From contig DATAXD010000020.1 in the NCBI GenBank assembly GCA_036266835.1, forward strand, positions 11,992 through 75,991: 64,000 bases of DNA, given 5' to 3'. Made by a program: the position numbers and the translations under genes. The notes beneath the pieces are model-generated. The model did no database searches. It was not told the origin of the DNA and was given only the letters and a program-made list of their open reading frames with translations. Shown in pieces: positions 1 through 8,816 of this stretch (within the stretch, counting starts at the first letter, position 1; every line of letters starts with the position of its first letter). This DNA comes from Galbitalea sp036266835 (GTDB lineage Bacteria > Actinomycetota > Actinomycetes > Actinomycetales > Microbacteriaceae).

Positions 1-1131
1 TCATGAGCTGGTCTCTCTCTTATAGAAGGGCAGGGATACGACGGATGCCGGAATCCGGGAACCGCGGACGTCGATCACGAGCGAAGCTCCCGGCGAACTC
101 AGTGACGGATGTACATAGGCCATGGCGATCGGGTACCCGAGCGTTGGGGACAGCGCTCCGCTGGTAATCGCGCCGACGGCGCGTTCGCCGTCGTAGACCT
201 CGTATTCGGCACGTCCCGCGCGTTTTCCTTCGGAGACCAGCCCGACCAGCACGAGCGAGTCCGGAGGCGGACCGCCCTCGATGGAGGCCCGGCCGACGAA
301 GTCGCCCTCCTTCGCGAGGCTGACCACTCGCCCGAGGCCCGCCTGCACGGGGAAGGTCGACGTTCCGAGTTCGTGTCCGTACAGCGGCATCCCTGCTTCG
401 AGCCTGAGGGTGTCGCGGCTCGCGAGACCCGCCGGGACCAGGCCGGAGCCCCTGCCGGTATCCATTAGCGCGTCCCAGAGCTTCGGCGCGACATCCGGTG
501 CAACGTAAAGTTCGAAACCGTCTTCACCCGTGTAGCCGGTGCGAGCGACGAGGAGCTCGTGCTGGTCGATCGCGTTCTCCGTGAGCCGGTACGTCCCGGG
601 CGTCGACCAGTAATACTTGAGCGTCTCGAGCCCGGGGATGCTCACGCCGGGAACCTGGCTAAGGATCTCATACGCCTTCGGACCCTGGATCGCGATCAGC
701 GCGATGTCGTCGCTCTCGTCGTATACCTCACAGTCGAATGCGGATGCGCGCTCGGCGAGCGCCGCCGCGACCACTTCGCGGTTCGACGCGTTCGCGACGA
801 CCAGGAACCGGTCGTCCCCGGTGCGGTAAGTGACCAGATCGTCCACGATTCCGCCAGCCTCATTCAGCAGCAGGCTGTACTTCGCCTGCCCGTTTGCGAT
901 GGCCGAGATCTTGCTGGCGAGTGCGTAGTCGAGGGCTGCGGCGGCATCCGGTCCAAGTACGACGATCTCGCCCATGTGAGACAGGTCGAACAGCCCGGCG
1001 GCGGTGCGGACCGCATGGTGCTCCGCGAGGTCGGAACTGTAGCGAACCGGCATCTGCCAGCCCGCGAAGTCGGTGAAACTCGCGCCGGATTCGACGTGCT
1101 TCTGATGCAGGGGTGAGGTTCGATCGGACAC
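1..1131 (-). CDS. gcvT: aminomethyltransferase (glycine cleavage system T protein)
   Basis: T-protein of the glycine cleavage system: transfers the methylene group from the lipoyl arm of GcvH to tetrahydrofolate and releases ammonia, in the cytoplasm. The 376-residue length and the GcvT and GcvT C-terminal barrel domains (starting around FTDFAGWQMPVRY, with ARTGYTGEDGFELY in the middle) match the family. An open frame extends upstream to 1242, but that part lies inside the glycine riboswitch; the GTG at 1131 follows GGAGA at a proper distance and gives the usual family N-terminus. gcvH and gcvP would lie beyond the left edge. Confidence 0.93.
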   Translation of the reverse strand: MSDRTSPLHQKHVESGASFTDFAGWQMPVRYSSDLAEHHAVRTAAGLFDLSHMGEIVVLGPDAAAALDYALASKISAIANGQAKYSLLLNEAGGIVDDLVTYRTGDDRFLVVANASNREVVAAALAERASAFDCEVYDESDDIALIAIQGPKAYEILSQVPGVSIPGLETLKYYWSTPGTYRLTENAIDQHELLVARTGYTGEDGFELYVAPDVAPKLWDALMDTGRGSGLVPAGLASRDTLRLEAGMPLYGHELGTSTFPVQAGLGRVVSLAKEGDFVGRASIEGGPPPDSLVLVGLVSEGKRAGRAEYEVYDGERAVGAITSGALSPTLGYPIAMAYVHPSLSSPGASLVIDVRGSRIPASVVSLPFYKRETSS

Positions 1132-1164
1132 GGAGTTCTCCAGTGCGTGGCAATAAGTCTGGAC

Positions 1165-1372
1165 AAGAACTCCCCCTCTGTCATTGGCCTGAGAGTTTCG
1201 CGGGTCCACGAGTGGACCAACTTTCACCGTCGGCGGCATCACGAGTTCAGATGCGCTCTCCAGAGTGGCCTTGTCGATGCGGTACAGCTACCTGAGAGAT
1301 TGGCGGGGAGGCTTGCTCCTTCGGTGCTTGCGTATCGACGGATATTCGTCGATCGAAGCTCTCCCGCATCGC
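1165..1372 (-). promoter_or_regulatory. tandem glycine riboswitch upstream of gcvT
   Basis: Read on the minus strand, two glycine aptamers follow each other. Each has the conserved pieces: GCGGGAGAGC, then CACCGAAGGAGCAAGCC and AATCTCTCAGG for the first; CTGGAGAGC, CCGACGGTGAAAG and GAAACTCTCAGGCCAATGACAGAGG for the second, all in order and just upstream of the gcvT start. Tandem glycine riboswitches in front of gcv genes generally switch expression on when glycine is high (established). The expression direction here is inferred. Confidence 0.93.
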
Positions 1373-1483
1373 GTGCGCGGCCCGATGTTTGATTGTGCGA
1401 TCAGCCTAGCAACGACACGGGTCACACATCGAGGGCCTCGCGCACATCGAAGCCCCGCGTGCATCGCGGGAATGGCCCGGGAG

Positions 1484-1912
1484 CTAGTGGGTTGCCGCCT
1501 GGACGACGGCGCCGACCGCGATGTAGACGATCAAGGACAGGACGGGCGCGATTGCCGCGATCACAATCGCCGCAATGCCCCAGCCCCGACCTCGATCAGA
1601 GCGCACTGCCACGATCCCTTGCACAAACGCCCACACTCCCAGGCCGGTACCCAACAGCAGTTGGACGACCACGAGTAGCCCTCCGAAGGCCACCCGAGGA
1701 TCGGTCGACGTCGCTCCGGCCTGGAATCCCTGCGAGAAGGTCGACCCGGGCTTCAGGATCGACCCGAGGAGATTGCCGACAATGACCGAGGCGATCACGG
1801 AAAACACGATGACGACCAAGCCGACGATAAACGCGACGACGCCGAGTGTCTTGGATTTTGCCGGAGGGCTCGAGTAGTACGGTGACGGGTCCATTGACGG
1901 AGTGAAGCTCAC
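1484..1912 (-). CDS. small two-domain membrane protein (DUF4190-like)
   Basis: A 142-residue protein with a short Pro/Tyr-rich cytoplasmic start (PSPYYSSPPAKSK), then about three hydrophobic segments near residues 22-48, 75-100 and 112-138. This layout resembles DUF4190-type proteins of actinobacteria, whose function is unknown. The GTG start has no Shine-Dalgarno; a -10 like TAGCCT lies 6 bases upstream (1919-1924), suggesting a leaderless message. It stands alone upstream of the riboswitch-gcvT unit on the same strand. Confidence 0.7.
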   Translation of the reverse strand: MSFTPSMDPSPYYSSPPAKSKTLGVVAFIVGLVVIVFSVIASVIVGNLLGSILKPGSTFSQGFQAGATSTDPRVAFGGLLVVVQLLLGTGLGVWAFVQGIVAVRSDRGRGWGIAAIVIAAIAPVLSLIVYIAVGAVVQAATH

Positions 1913-1990
1913 CGTTGCAGGCTAATGGATGAGCCATCGATCTAGCGACATCGACCACCACACCGGTAGATTGTGCCAACTAGACCGATC

Positions 1991-2066
1991 TGTCGGGCAC
2001 CTCAATTTGTCGGGCACCTCAATCTGTCCGGCACCTCAATCTCGCACGTCGGTCTCGCACGTCCGT
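1991..2066 (+). repeat. two short tandem repeat arrays in the leader of the patatin-like gene
   Basis: Three copies of a 16-base unit TGTCGGGCACCTCAAT (the third with one change) start at 1991, 2008 and 2025 (period 17). They are followed directly by two copies of TCTCGCACGTCGG (period 13, 2040-2065). The array lies between a possible -10 (TAGATT, 1967-1972) and the GTG start at 2081. Confidence 0.85.
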
Positions 2067-2080
2067 CTCGGAGTTCCCCT

Positions 2081-5000
2081 GTGTTCACATCCGTTCGTCG
2101 TAGTGTCGCATCTTCGGCCGCGCTCGGCCTGGCCGCCGTCGCGCTGGCTATCGTTCGCAACGAGCTCGACCGGCTGATCGGCGAAGTGCTGTCGCTCGAC
2201 GGCCACGTGAACTCGCTCGGCGAGGTGACGGGGCTGAGCGCCGGAACATCCACCGGTTCCTGGGCCGGGTGGAAATCGGCGAATGCCGCAACCTCGGCCC
2301 AATCGTTTATCGCGATCTCGACGGTCTTCGACCTGCTGTTCATCGCCTGCTACGCAGTGCTCGCGTACCGGCTGATCGACCACACCGCGAGGCTCTGGAG
2401 CGTCGCCCACCCGGACGCGATCCCGGTTTCCCGACTCAAGGCATCCGGGGTCCTCATTGCTCTCGTCGCACTCAACGTGCTCCGGGACGCCGCGATGCTC
2501 GCCCTCGACTTCATGCCGGCGAGTTCAGCCGCGCTGACAGTGGGTTCGATCATCCTCGCCGTGCTCAGTTACCTGACGATTGCGGCGCTCGTCGTGTTCG
2601 GTCTGCAACTGTTACTAAGCAGTCTCATCGGTGAGGTGGTGCGTCCATTCCTGGTCATCGCGATTCGTGCCATCTACGCGCAACGGCTGACCGCAATCGT
2701 CGTGTTCGCGGTTGGCGCCCTGTCGCTGCTGCCGCTCGCGAACCTCTTCGAGCAGATTTCGGATGTCTACCGCGGCTGGGTGACGTTCCCGACGACCGAG
2801 GGATTCCTGCCGGTGTTCACCGGGTCCGCGATCGCGACGATGGTCCTCGACTTCGTCGCGTTTGCGCTGACCGGTCTCAGCCTGTTCGCTCTGGGTCGGC
2901 AGCGCGCCACCCACTACGAGAAGCTGGGTGAAAAGGATGATCGACCGGACGCCCTCTACCGGGGCTGGTTCATCTTCGCGGGCGGCGTCGCGATCGTGGC
3001 CGTCGTCGTCGGACTCGTCACCGGCGGCGCATCCATCGACATCCTCATCGTTTGCGCGTTCCTGGCCGTCGTGCTTGCGATCCCTGGTGTTTCCGCGTTC
3101 ATCCGCTGGGTCATGCGCGGTCGAAGTCCCAGCAAGCCATTCCTCAACACGAACCTCGGATCGCACGCGCGTCAGGTTCGAACGGCCGGCGACCTGCTCG
3201 TTGCGATCTGGATTGCGATCTGGGTGCTCGGGCCGTTCAAAGCCCTGGTCTCGCCGCTGTTTCTGGCTCTTGGCGGGCAGTTCGCCGGCTCACGGTTTGC
3301 CAACAGCTTCTGGGCGCTGCTGATCTTCGAGGTGATTCTTATCGCGCTCGGGATCGGGGTTCCGGTGCTCTTCCGGTACCTGATCGCGCGGCACTCTGAC
3401 TCGCTGCTCAGGCGCGAGGTGAGTTCGTCGGCGCTCATCCGGCGACTCGCGATCCTCGCCCTGTCGCTGTCGATCGTCGGCATCGCCGCTCTCCTGCTGC
3501 AGCCGGCCACGTTCGCCTACCTGCTCGGACCGGTCGGTTCGCTCGTGCTTCTTCTCGGCTGCTGGACCACGATCATCGGCACGCTGATCGTGGCGTTCGG
3601 CAGGAGCAAGCCGCTTGCGCTGTTCCAGGCCCTGAAGCTCAGGTCGACTCCGATCGTCACACTCCTGGTGGTGGTCCCGCTCGTCATCTCGTTCGTCGAC
3701 GTACCCCCGACACTGCACGCGATCCGGGCAACTGCCGGTCGCACGATCGCCGCACGCCCGAGCGTGACGAGTGCGCTGAAGAACTGGAACTCAGCCCAGG
3801 ACGACTGCGTCACCCAGCTGCCAAACGGCGTCAGCATCCGCCCGCTCCTTCTCTTTGCTGCGCAGGGCGGCGGGATCCGTGCCGCGACCTGGACGGTGGA
3901 TGTCCTGCGTTCGCTGCCGGGCGTGAACACTTGCGCATCCGGGGCCACCTTCCTGTCCAGCGGTGCAAGCGGTGGGAGCATCGGTATCGCGACATTTCGA
4001 AAGGCCGGCAATGCCATCCCGCACGCGAAGGACGTCGAGACTCTGAACTATGGCGGCCCCGACGCGCTCGCAACCGACATCGCCGGACTGCTCGACGGCG
4101 ACCTGCTCGGCGGCGTGACCGGCATCCGGATGCCCAGTCCGTCTAACCTGACGAACCCGTATTCCGCGCCGTGGGCGTGGCACGACCGGACGGCTTTGCA
4201 GGAGCTCACCTGGGAGTCCGAGGCACCGCAGTTCGCCCGGCCGTACGAGGTGTCCCCGAATGATCCGACCGGCTACGACGTGTTCAATTCCGAGGATTCG
4301 GTGACCAATTGCAAGGTGATCGTGAGCCAGTTGAATCTTGGCGCGACGACCAATGCCCCGACCGGAAACTCGAATTGCACGGGGCCGGGGACCGAGCTGT
4401 CGAACACCATCGATCTCGAGAATTACATCGGAGCGCGCTGCCTGGCTGACCTGAACTGGTCGACCGCCGCGGAACTCTCGGCGCGGTTCCCCATCATCAG
4501 TCCGCCGGGGCGGATTTCGAGCCAGACCCTGCCGGCGGGATGCCTGACGAAATCGCGCAAAGACCTCGACAGCATGCAGCTCGTCGATGGCGGGACGGCG
4601 GACAACAGCGCGATCGGGACGATCTCGGATCTCGCGCCGGAGCTCTCGGCCGCCATCTCCGACTACAACGCGCATCAGATCGGCTCGGCATCATCACCGT
4701 TCGTGGTTCCCATCCTCGTCTACGCGTCCAACGATCCGGGCCTCGATCTCACCTCGGCGCCGAACAAGACGAAGCCGGATGCGCTGGTTCCGATCGCGGC
4801 GCTTCAGGATGCGCAGGCCGCGCTCGTCACGCCATCTGCCTGGCTCACTCGAATCGCGAACGGCCTGTCGCAGGTGTGCGTGAACGCGCCGAAGGCATGT
4901 ACACACGCTGTCGATGGAATGCGTGGCCTCATTCCGCAGGGGGTGGTCGTTGCCTCCCCGTCGACTGAGCCCGCGGTTTCCGTTCCGCTTGGCTGGTCGC

Positions 5001-5164
5001 TGTCGGGATTCGCGCGAACCCGGCTTCGACTTGAAGCGATCGCCCAGGCCGAGTGCGGGTCGGCGGGTCTGACGCCGGAAAAGGCGTGTCGGTCGAACCG
5101 CGGCTACGGAAAGCTCGGCACCGTCCTCGACCTGTTTCGGTATCCGGTGCAGCCCGCGCCCTAG
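2081..5164 (+). CDS. large membrane protein with C-terminal patatin-like hydrolase domain
   Basis: A 1027-residue protein. The first roughly 570 residues hold about ten or more hydrophobic membrane segments. The C-terminal part carries the patatin features: an oxyanion loop GGGIRA near residue 594, the nucleophile elbow GASGGS (Ser630) and a DGG motif (Asp836), the expected Ser-Asp dyad. Patatin-like enzymes hydrolyse lipid acyl esters, so a membrane-anchored lipase or phospholipase is likely (inference). The GTG at 2081 follows GGAG with 7-base spacing; an upstream in-frame start at 1973 would translate the tandem repeats. The stop codon shares the bases CTAG with the convergent next gene. 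Confidence 0.78.
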   Translation: MFTSVRRSVASSAALGLAAVALAIVRNELDRLIGEVLSLDGHVNSLGEVTGLSAGTSTGSWAGWKSANAATSAQSFIAISTVFDLLFIACYAVLAYRLIDHTARLWSVAHPDAIPVSRLKASGVLIALVALNVLRDAAMLALDFMPASSAALTVGSIILAVLSYLTIAALVVFGLQLLLSSLIGEVVRPFLVIAIRAIYAQRLTAIVVFAVGALSLLPLANLFEQISDVYRGWVTFPTTEGFLPVFTGSAIATMVLDFVAFALTGLSLFALGRQRATHYEKLGEKDDRPDALYRGWFIFAGGVAIVAVVVGLVTGGASIDILIVCAFLAVVLAIPGVSAFIRWVMRGRSPSKPFLNTNLGSHARQVRTAGDLLVAIWIAIWVLGPFKALVSPLFLALGGQFAGSRFANSFWALLIFEVILIALGIGVPVLFRYLIARHSDSLLRREVSSSALIRRLAILALSLSIVGIAALLLQPATFAYLLGPVGSLVLLLGCWTTIIGTLIVAFGRSKPLALFQALKLRSTPIVTLLVVVPLVISFVDVPPTLHAIRATAGRTIAARPSVTSALKNWNSAQDDCVTQLPNGVSIRPLLLFAAQGGGIRAATWTVDVLRSLPGVNTCASGATFLSSGASGGSIGIATFRKAGNAIPHAKDVETLNYGGPDALATDIAGLLDGDLLGGVTGIRMPSPSNLTNPYSAPWAWHDRTALQELTWESEAPQFARPYEVSPNDPTGYDVFNSEDSVTNCKVIVSQLNLGATTNAPTGNSNCTGPGTELSNTIDLENYIGARCLADLNWSTAAELSARFPIISPPGRISSQTLPAGCLTKSRKDLDSMQLVDGGTADNSAIGTISDLAPELSAAISDYNAHQIGSASSPFVVPILVYASNDPGLDLTSAPNKTKPDALVPIAALQDAQAALVTPSAWLTRIANGLSQVCVNAPKACTHAVDGMRGLIPQGVVVASPSTEPAVSVPLGWSLSGFARTRLRLEAIAQAECGSAGLTPEKACRSNRGYGKLGTVLDLFRYPVQPAP

Positions 5165-6027
5165 ATCTGGCTCAGCCTGGGCAGAACCTCGGTGGTCATG
5201 CGGGTGACATAACCGGCAGGATCATCGCTCTGCGGCGAGACCCACACCTGGCTGAAGCCGAGCTTCGCGTAGCCCTCCATGCGCTTCAGAAAACCGTCGA
5301 TGTCCGCCAGCGGGCTGTGACCGAGGACGGTGCGCTGGATCTCCTGCGGGTCGCGTCCGTGTTCTTCGCAGTGGCGATCGAGCACCCGCAGCTTGTGGGC
5401 GAGAGCATCGTTGTCGGTCTCGAACAGGTTGCAGGCATCCGCATATTTTGCAACCAGCTTCAGCGTCTTCTTCTCGCCACCTCCGCCGATGAGAATCGGT
5501 GGGCGCGGTGTCTGGATGGGGCGCGGTCGACAAATCGTCTCGGCAAGCGAGTAGTACTTACCCTCGTAGGGTCCCTCGTTGTCGCTCCACATCTGCTCGC
5601 AGATCTGGATCGCCTCTTCGAGCATGTGGAAACGGTCGGAGATCGGTGGGTACCCAACGCCAAGCGCCAGGTGCTCGCGCTCGTACCAGGCAGCACCGAT
5701 TCCGAGAAACGCTCGTCCCTCCGAAAGCACGTCGAGTGTCGCGACGATCTTGGCCAGCAGGCCCGGATGCCGGTAGGTCACTCCGGTCACCAGCAGCCCG
5801 AGCTTCAGGCGCTTGGTCTGGCCCGCGATGAAGCCGAGGCTGGTGTAGCCCTCGAGCATTGGATCCGTCGCCGGTGCCCTCTGTTCCATCTGGAACCAGT
5901 GGTCCATGAGCGTCATGGTCTCGCATCCGCCCTCGTCCGCCGCCCTGGCTGTTGCGGCGATGATCCCGGCCAGCGATGCCGGTTCGCCAGGATAGGTGAA
6001 GTTGGGAAAGTGGATGGCGAGCTTCAT
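5161..6027 (-). CDS. LLM class F420-dependent oxidoreductase
   Basis: A 288-residue luciferase-like monooxygenase-fold protein (MKLAIHFPNFTYPG..., with LMDHWFQM, IGAAWYEREH and PILIGGGGEKKTL typical of the F420-dependent branch). Such enzymes move hydride between coenzyme F420 and organic substrates; the substrate here cannot be read. No Shine-Dalgarno is present, but TAGACT lies 6 bases upstream of the ATG (6034-6039), fitting leaderless expression. The TAG stop overlaps the TAG stop of the upstream convergent gene in a shared CTAG. Confidence 0.85.
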   Translation of the reverse strand: MKLAIHFPNFTYPGEPASLAGIIAATARAADEGGCETMTLMDHWFQMEQRAPATDPMLEGYTSLGFIAGQTKRLKLGLLVTGVTYRHPGLLAKIVATLDVLSEGRAFLGIGAAWYEREHLALGVGYPPISDRFHMLEEAIQICEQMWSDNEGPYEGKYYSLAETICRPRPIQTPRPPILIGGGGEKKTLKLVAKYADACNLFETDNDALAHKLRVLDRHCEEHGRDPQEIQRTVLGHSPLADIDGFLKRMEGYAKLGFSQVWVSPQSDDPAGYVTRMTTEVLPRLSQI

Positions 6028-6061
6028 CTTCGCAGTCTAAGCGCGCGACTTTGATGCACTT

Positions 6062-6520
6062 TCAGACGTAGCAGGGAGAAACGACCGAGATCGCGAGCTG
6101 CGTTGCGCCGGCTGTCTGGATGAGGATCGCCCCGCGTCGCTTCTCGTTGTCGGGTCCGGTGAGTGTCACAAACCCTTGTGGTGTCGACGCACGCCAGCCT
6201 GCTTGCTCGAACGCCTTCTCGATCACTCGGGTCACTGCGACTTGCCGTGAGGCCGGGACGTCAATATTCGTGATCGTGCGCCACTGAAGGGTCGTGGTGA
6301 AGAAGCCGTGATCGGAGCGGCAGGCCTCGAAGGCGTTCAGTTTCGTTTGCGACGTTGTGGCCGGGCTGCCGACCGCGCGCACCGCCAGTGTCGTCCACTT
6401 CGCAACATCCGTCTGCGCCTCCGAACGAGTGAACGAACCGGGCCCGGTCGCCTGACATCCCGCGAGCGAACCCACGAGCACCAGCGACACCGCGAATGCG
6501 GAGATCACCCGACACCTCAT
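6062..6520 (-). CDS. small secreted lipoprotein, unknown function
   Basis: A 152-residue protein with a typical lipoprotein signal: charged start, hydrophobic stretch and lipobox LAGC (Cys near residue 22). The remainder is a compact domain with two further cysteines (EACRSDHGF and SPCYV) that could form a disulfide outside the membrane. I do not recognise the family. TAGGAT lies 6 bases upstream of the ATG with no Shine-Dalgarno, so the message is probably leaderless. Confidence 0.75.
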   Translation of the reverse strand: MRCRVISAFAVSLVLVGSLAGCQATGPGSFTRSEAQTDVAKWTTLAVRAVGSPATTSQTKLNAFEACRSDHGFFTTTLQWRTITNIDVPASRQVAVTRVIEKAFEQAGWRASTPQGFVTLTGPDNEKRRGAILIQTAGATQLAISVVSPCYV

Positions 6521-6575
6521 GGCTGAATCCTATGCAGAGCGCGGCAACAGCCAGTCGACTTGGTAGCGTTAGCGC

Positions 6576-6686
6576 ATGGCTGTTGTTCCCGTTCTTACCG
6601 CGATCATCGTGTTCCTCGGAGTCGTCGGCGGCGTCCTTCTGATTGCCGCGATGATCGCGATGGTGAAGTCGAGCTACACCAAGTAA
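6576..6686 (+). CDS. 36-residue single-pass membrane peptide
   Basis: A short frame starting MAVVPVLTAIIVFLG and ending KSSYTK: about 26 uninterrupted hydrophobic residues followed by a polar, basic tail, as in small single-span membrane proteins. The start is supported by TAGCGT exactly 6 bases before the ATG (6564-6569), the same leaderless arrangement as many neighbours. It ends one base before the stop of the convergent gene. Family unknown. Confidence 0.6.
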   Translation: MAVVPVLTAIIVFLGVVGGVLLIAAMIAMVKSSYTK

Positions 6687-7388
6687 CTACTCCCGCTGGC
6701 CGCGGATGGTCACCGCGCCGACGACGACCACCCAGGCGAGCCACGGGAACGTGGCGAAGAGCGTTACGCCCAGGCCGCCCGCTGCGACGAACGATGTGTC
6801 GCTCGTTCCGCCGAACAGGGTCGGTACCGCGAGGATGTTGAGCGCGGTGACCGCATAGGCGACCCGGCCGGTCCACACCGGCAGCCCGCCCGAAGCCAGG
6901 ATGACGTATCCGGATGCCGAGGCGACGAGCGCGAGCAGTACGCATCCGATCGATCCGAAGAGCAGGGTGTGCCCCTCGGTCAGGGCGCGGATGACGGATG
7001 CGTCCGGGTGGCCGCCCGCCGCATCCAGTGCGGCTCCGCCTTCCATCGCATCGCCAACCAGGGTGGTACCAACGAACACGAGCCCGGACCCGAACGCGAG
7101 GTCGGCCACCCACTCGACGCCGGCACGAGCAGCAGTGATGAGCTGCCGGAATCCTGCCAGAAAGACGATGACGAACGCCATCAGCACCGCGTCGAGGGTC
7201 ACGATGATGAGCGTTTCGGTGGAGGTGCGCGCCATGAATCCGAGGAGCGCGCCGGTATCCCCGAGCGGTGGTCGCGAGCCCTCGGTTTCGCGCACGATGA
7301 ATTCGGCGAGCAGGAACGCCGCGACTCCGAAGGCTGCCCGACCCGTCCAGGCGTGGACATCGGGCAGTCGAGGCAGCACACGCGCCAC
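6687..7388 (-). CDS. multi-pass membrane protein
   Basis: A 233-residue hydrophobic protein with about six predicted membrane segments. The open frame runs further upstream, but that part is an out-of-frame shadow of the next gene. The real start is the GTG at 7388, which overlaps the upstream stop (TAGTG) and implies translational coupling. With its neighbour it forms a two-gene membrane-protein operon. Function unknown; a weak likeness to DUF4386-type proteins is possible. Confidence 0.72.
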   Translation of the reverse strand: MARVLPRLPDVHAWTGRAAFGVAAFLLAEFIVRETEGSRPPLGDTGALLGFMARTSTETLIIVTLDAVLMAFVIVFLAGFRQLITAARAGVEWVADLAFGSGLVFVGTTLVGDAMEGGAALDAAGGHPDASVIRALTEGHTLLFGSIGCVLLALVASASGYVILASGGLPVWTGRVAYAVTALNILAVPTLFGGTSDTSFVAAGGLGVTLFATFPWLAWVVVVGAVTIRGQRE

Positions 7389-7870
7389 TAGGCCTGCTCC
7401 CCCAGCATGCGATTGGTGAGGGTAATCCGCGCGACCGCGTTGGCGATGGCGAGGATGGGCGCCACGACGACGCTCACCCAGAAGACCCAGACCGGCAGGT
7501 TCGTCAGTTCGACCAGGTTCCAAGTTTCGCTGACGGCGAGGAGGAGCGCGCCCAGCGCGACGACGAGCCATCCGTTCGCCTTGTTGAGAAATGAAACCGT
7601 CTGCTTCAGCTGGTCGGGTGGCAGTGCGTCGCGGAAGGCGCGCTGGTTCGCCTGGGATGCGCGGAACTGCTTGACGTAGGCAACCGGTGGGAGCAGCCAC
7701 CACCACGGCGATACCTTTGGCGCCACCCGGGCCGATGACCTCGCCGATCGGATGATCTCCTCGTCGATTTCTTCTTCCCGGAGCTCGATCGCGGCTTGCC
7801 AGACCGGACCGGCGACCAGAAGCCAGCTGCCCAGGAATCCGCAGCTCGCGATCACGATGTTCATCACCAT
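7388..7870 (-). CDS. membrane protein, upstream partner of the 6687-7388 gene
   Basis: A 160-residue protein with an N-terminal membrane segment (residues 3-22), an acidic then aromatic cytoplasmic stretch (ELREEEIDEEI, PWWWLLPP) and two more hydrophobic segments near 100-115 and 127-147. The family is not recognised. It overlaps the downstream gene by one base, so the two products probably act together. CATGAT lies 6 bases before the ATG, a fair -10 for a leaderless start. Confidence 0.72.
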   Translation of the reverse strand: MVMNIVIASCGFLGSWLLVAGPVWQAAIELREEEIDEEIIRSARSSARVAPKVSPWWWLLPPVAYVKQFRASQANQRAFRDALPPDQLKQTVSFLNKANGWLVVALGALLLAVSETWNLVELTNLPVWVFWVSVVVAPILAIANAVARITLTNRMLGEQA

Positions 7871-7894
7871 GGTTCAATCATGCCGATCGGTCGG

Positions 7895-8101
7895 CTATTC
7901 GTCCGGTATCCGCAGCCGGATCCTGCCGCCCGGAAACGGGGTGTCCTCGGGTGATGGCATCGGTGCGGATGCCTCGGCCTGCTCTTCGCGAATCAGCTGG
8001 GCTTCGTACGCGGAGGGATGAAACACCTCGTCGATCGCACCGAAGGCTCCCCCGATGCCCGCGGTAACGCCTCCGGATCTGCGCTTCTTTGGTTTTGCCA
8101 T
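7895..8101 (-). CDS. short hypothetical protein
   Basis: A 68-residue protein with a basic start (MAKPKKRRSGG), a small central segment (FHPSAYEAQLIREEQAEA) and an acidic, proline-containing tail. It sits 16 bases downstream of the maltokinase-cap-like gene on the same strand and is probably cotranscribed with it. No family is recognised and no function is proposed. Confidence 0.6.
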   Translation of the reverse strand: MAKPKKRRSGGVTAGIGGAFGAIDEVFHPSAYEAQLIREEQAEASAPMPSPEDTPFPGGRIRLRIPDE

Positions 8102-8117
8102 CGTCGAACGCGCCAGC

Positions 8118-8771
8118 TCAGTTACGAAGAGACACCAGCGCGAGAATGCACGGATCGGGCTGGTCCGTCCAGGTGCCGCTCAGGTAATCGGAGTCGTCAT
8201 CCTTTTTCAGCGGATTCAGTACCGGTATGCGGGCGATGAAGAAGGCGAGCCGATCGGTCTCCACAAGTGTCGAGACCGCGTCGTTTCGCGTCGCTGGCAC
8301 GTGATCGTCTGACGCGGAGGGCGCGACGAATCCGGCCGGTCCACTGCCCTTCACAACTGCGGTCGGATTGCGGGTGACGCGTTTGCCCTCTTCCTCGAAG
8401 TACTGGTCGGCCTGCTGCCCACCGCCAAGCGTTGCTGCCGCGAGCCTGCCCAGGTAGACGGGATCTCCGACGGCGTCGTAGGCCCAGCGCTTGCCCAGGA
8501 CGGAGTGCTCCATGTTCCCCACAAACCACTTCTCGGCCCCGGGCAACTCCTCGTTGCGATAGGTCAGCGGTATCTGCAGGATCGGCCCGTCGCCGGCGCG
8601 AATCAGCAGCGTCTCGATTCCGACCTGGCCGTCGGGGTCGTCGAATCGGTAGGACGAAACGGTGGCGAATGGCGCTTTCGCATCGCCGCCGAACCAGGAC
8701 TGGGATGGTGCCCAGCCGGCAAGCAGTTCGAGTTTGGAGGGAACCAGTTCAGCGTGGTGAAGGAGTGCCAT
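8118..8771 (-). CDS. maltokinase N-terminal cap-like protein (CG0192-related)
   Basis: A 217-residue protein resembling the stand-alone maltokinase N-terminal cap domains of actinobacteria (often labelled CG0192-related). Visible signs are an N-terminal ELLAGWAPSQSWFGG, the stretch ETLLIRAGDGP, and ILQIPLTYRNEEL before MEHSVLGKRWAYDA. The kinase part is absent, so no catalytic activity is expected; a role near trehalose or glycogen metabolism would be a guess. TACGAT lies 7 bases before the ATG (leaderless-type start). Confidence 0.65.
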   Translation of the reverse strand: MALLHHAELVPSKLELLAGWAPSQSWFGGDAKAPFATVSSYRFDDPDGQVGIETLLIRAGDGPILQIPLTYRNEELPGAEKWFVGNMEHSVLGKRWAYDAVGDPVYLGRLAAATLGGGQQADQYFEEEGKRVTRNPTAVVKGSGPAGFVAPSASDDHVPATRNDAVSTLVETDRLAFFIARIPVLNPLKKDDDSDYLSGTWTDQPDPCILALVSLRN

Positions 8772-8816
8772 GCTGCCGATCGTATCCCGGGGCGGTGTCG
8801 GGCCGGATGCCCGGCC

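Noticed and set aside
1132..1242. Longer gcvT N-terminus
   Set aside because: This part lies within the second glycine aptamer and does not resemble GcvT.
1991..2066. CRISPR array
   Set aside because: The repeats are directly adjacent with no spacers and there are no cas genes.
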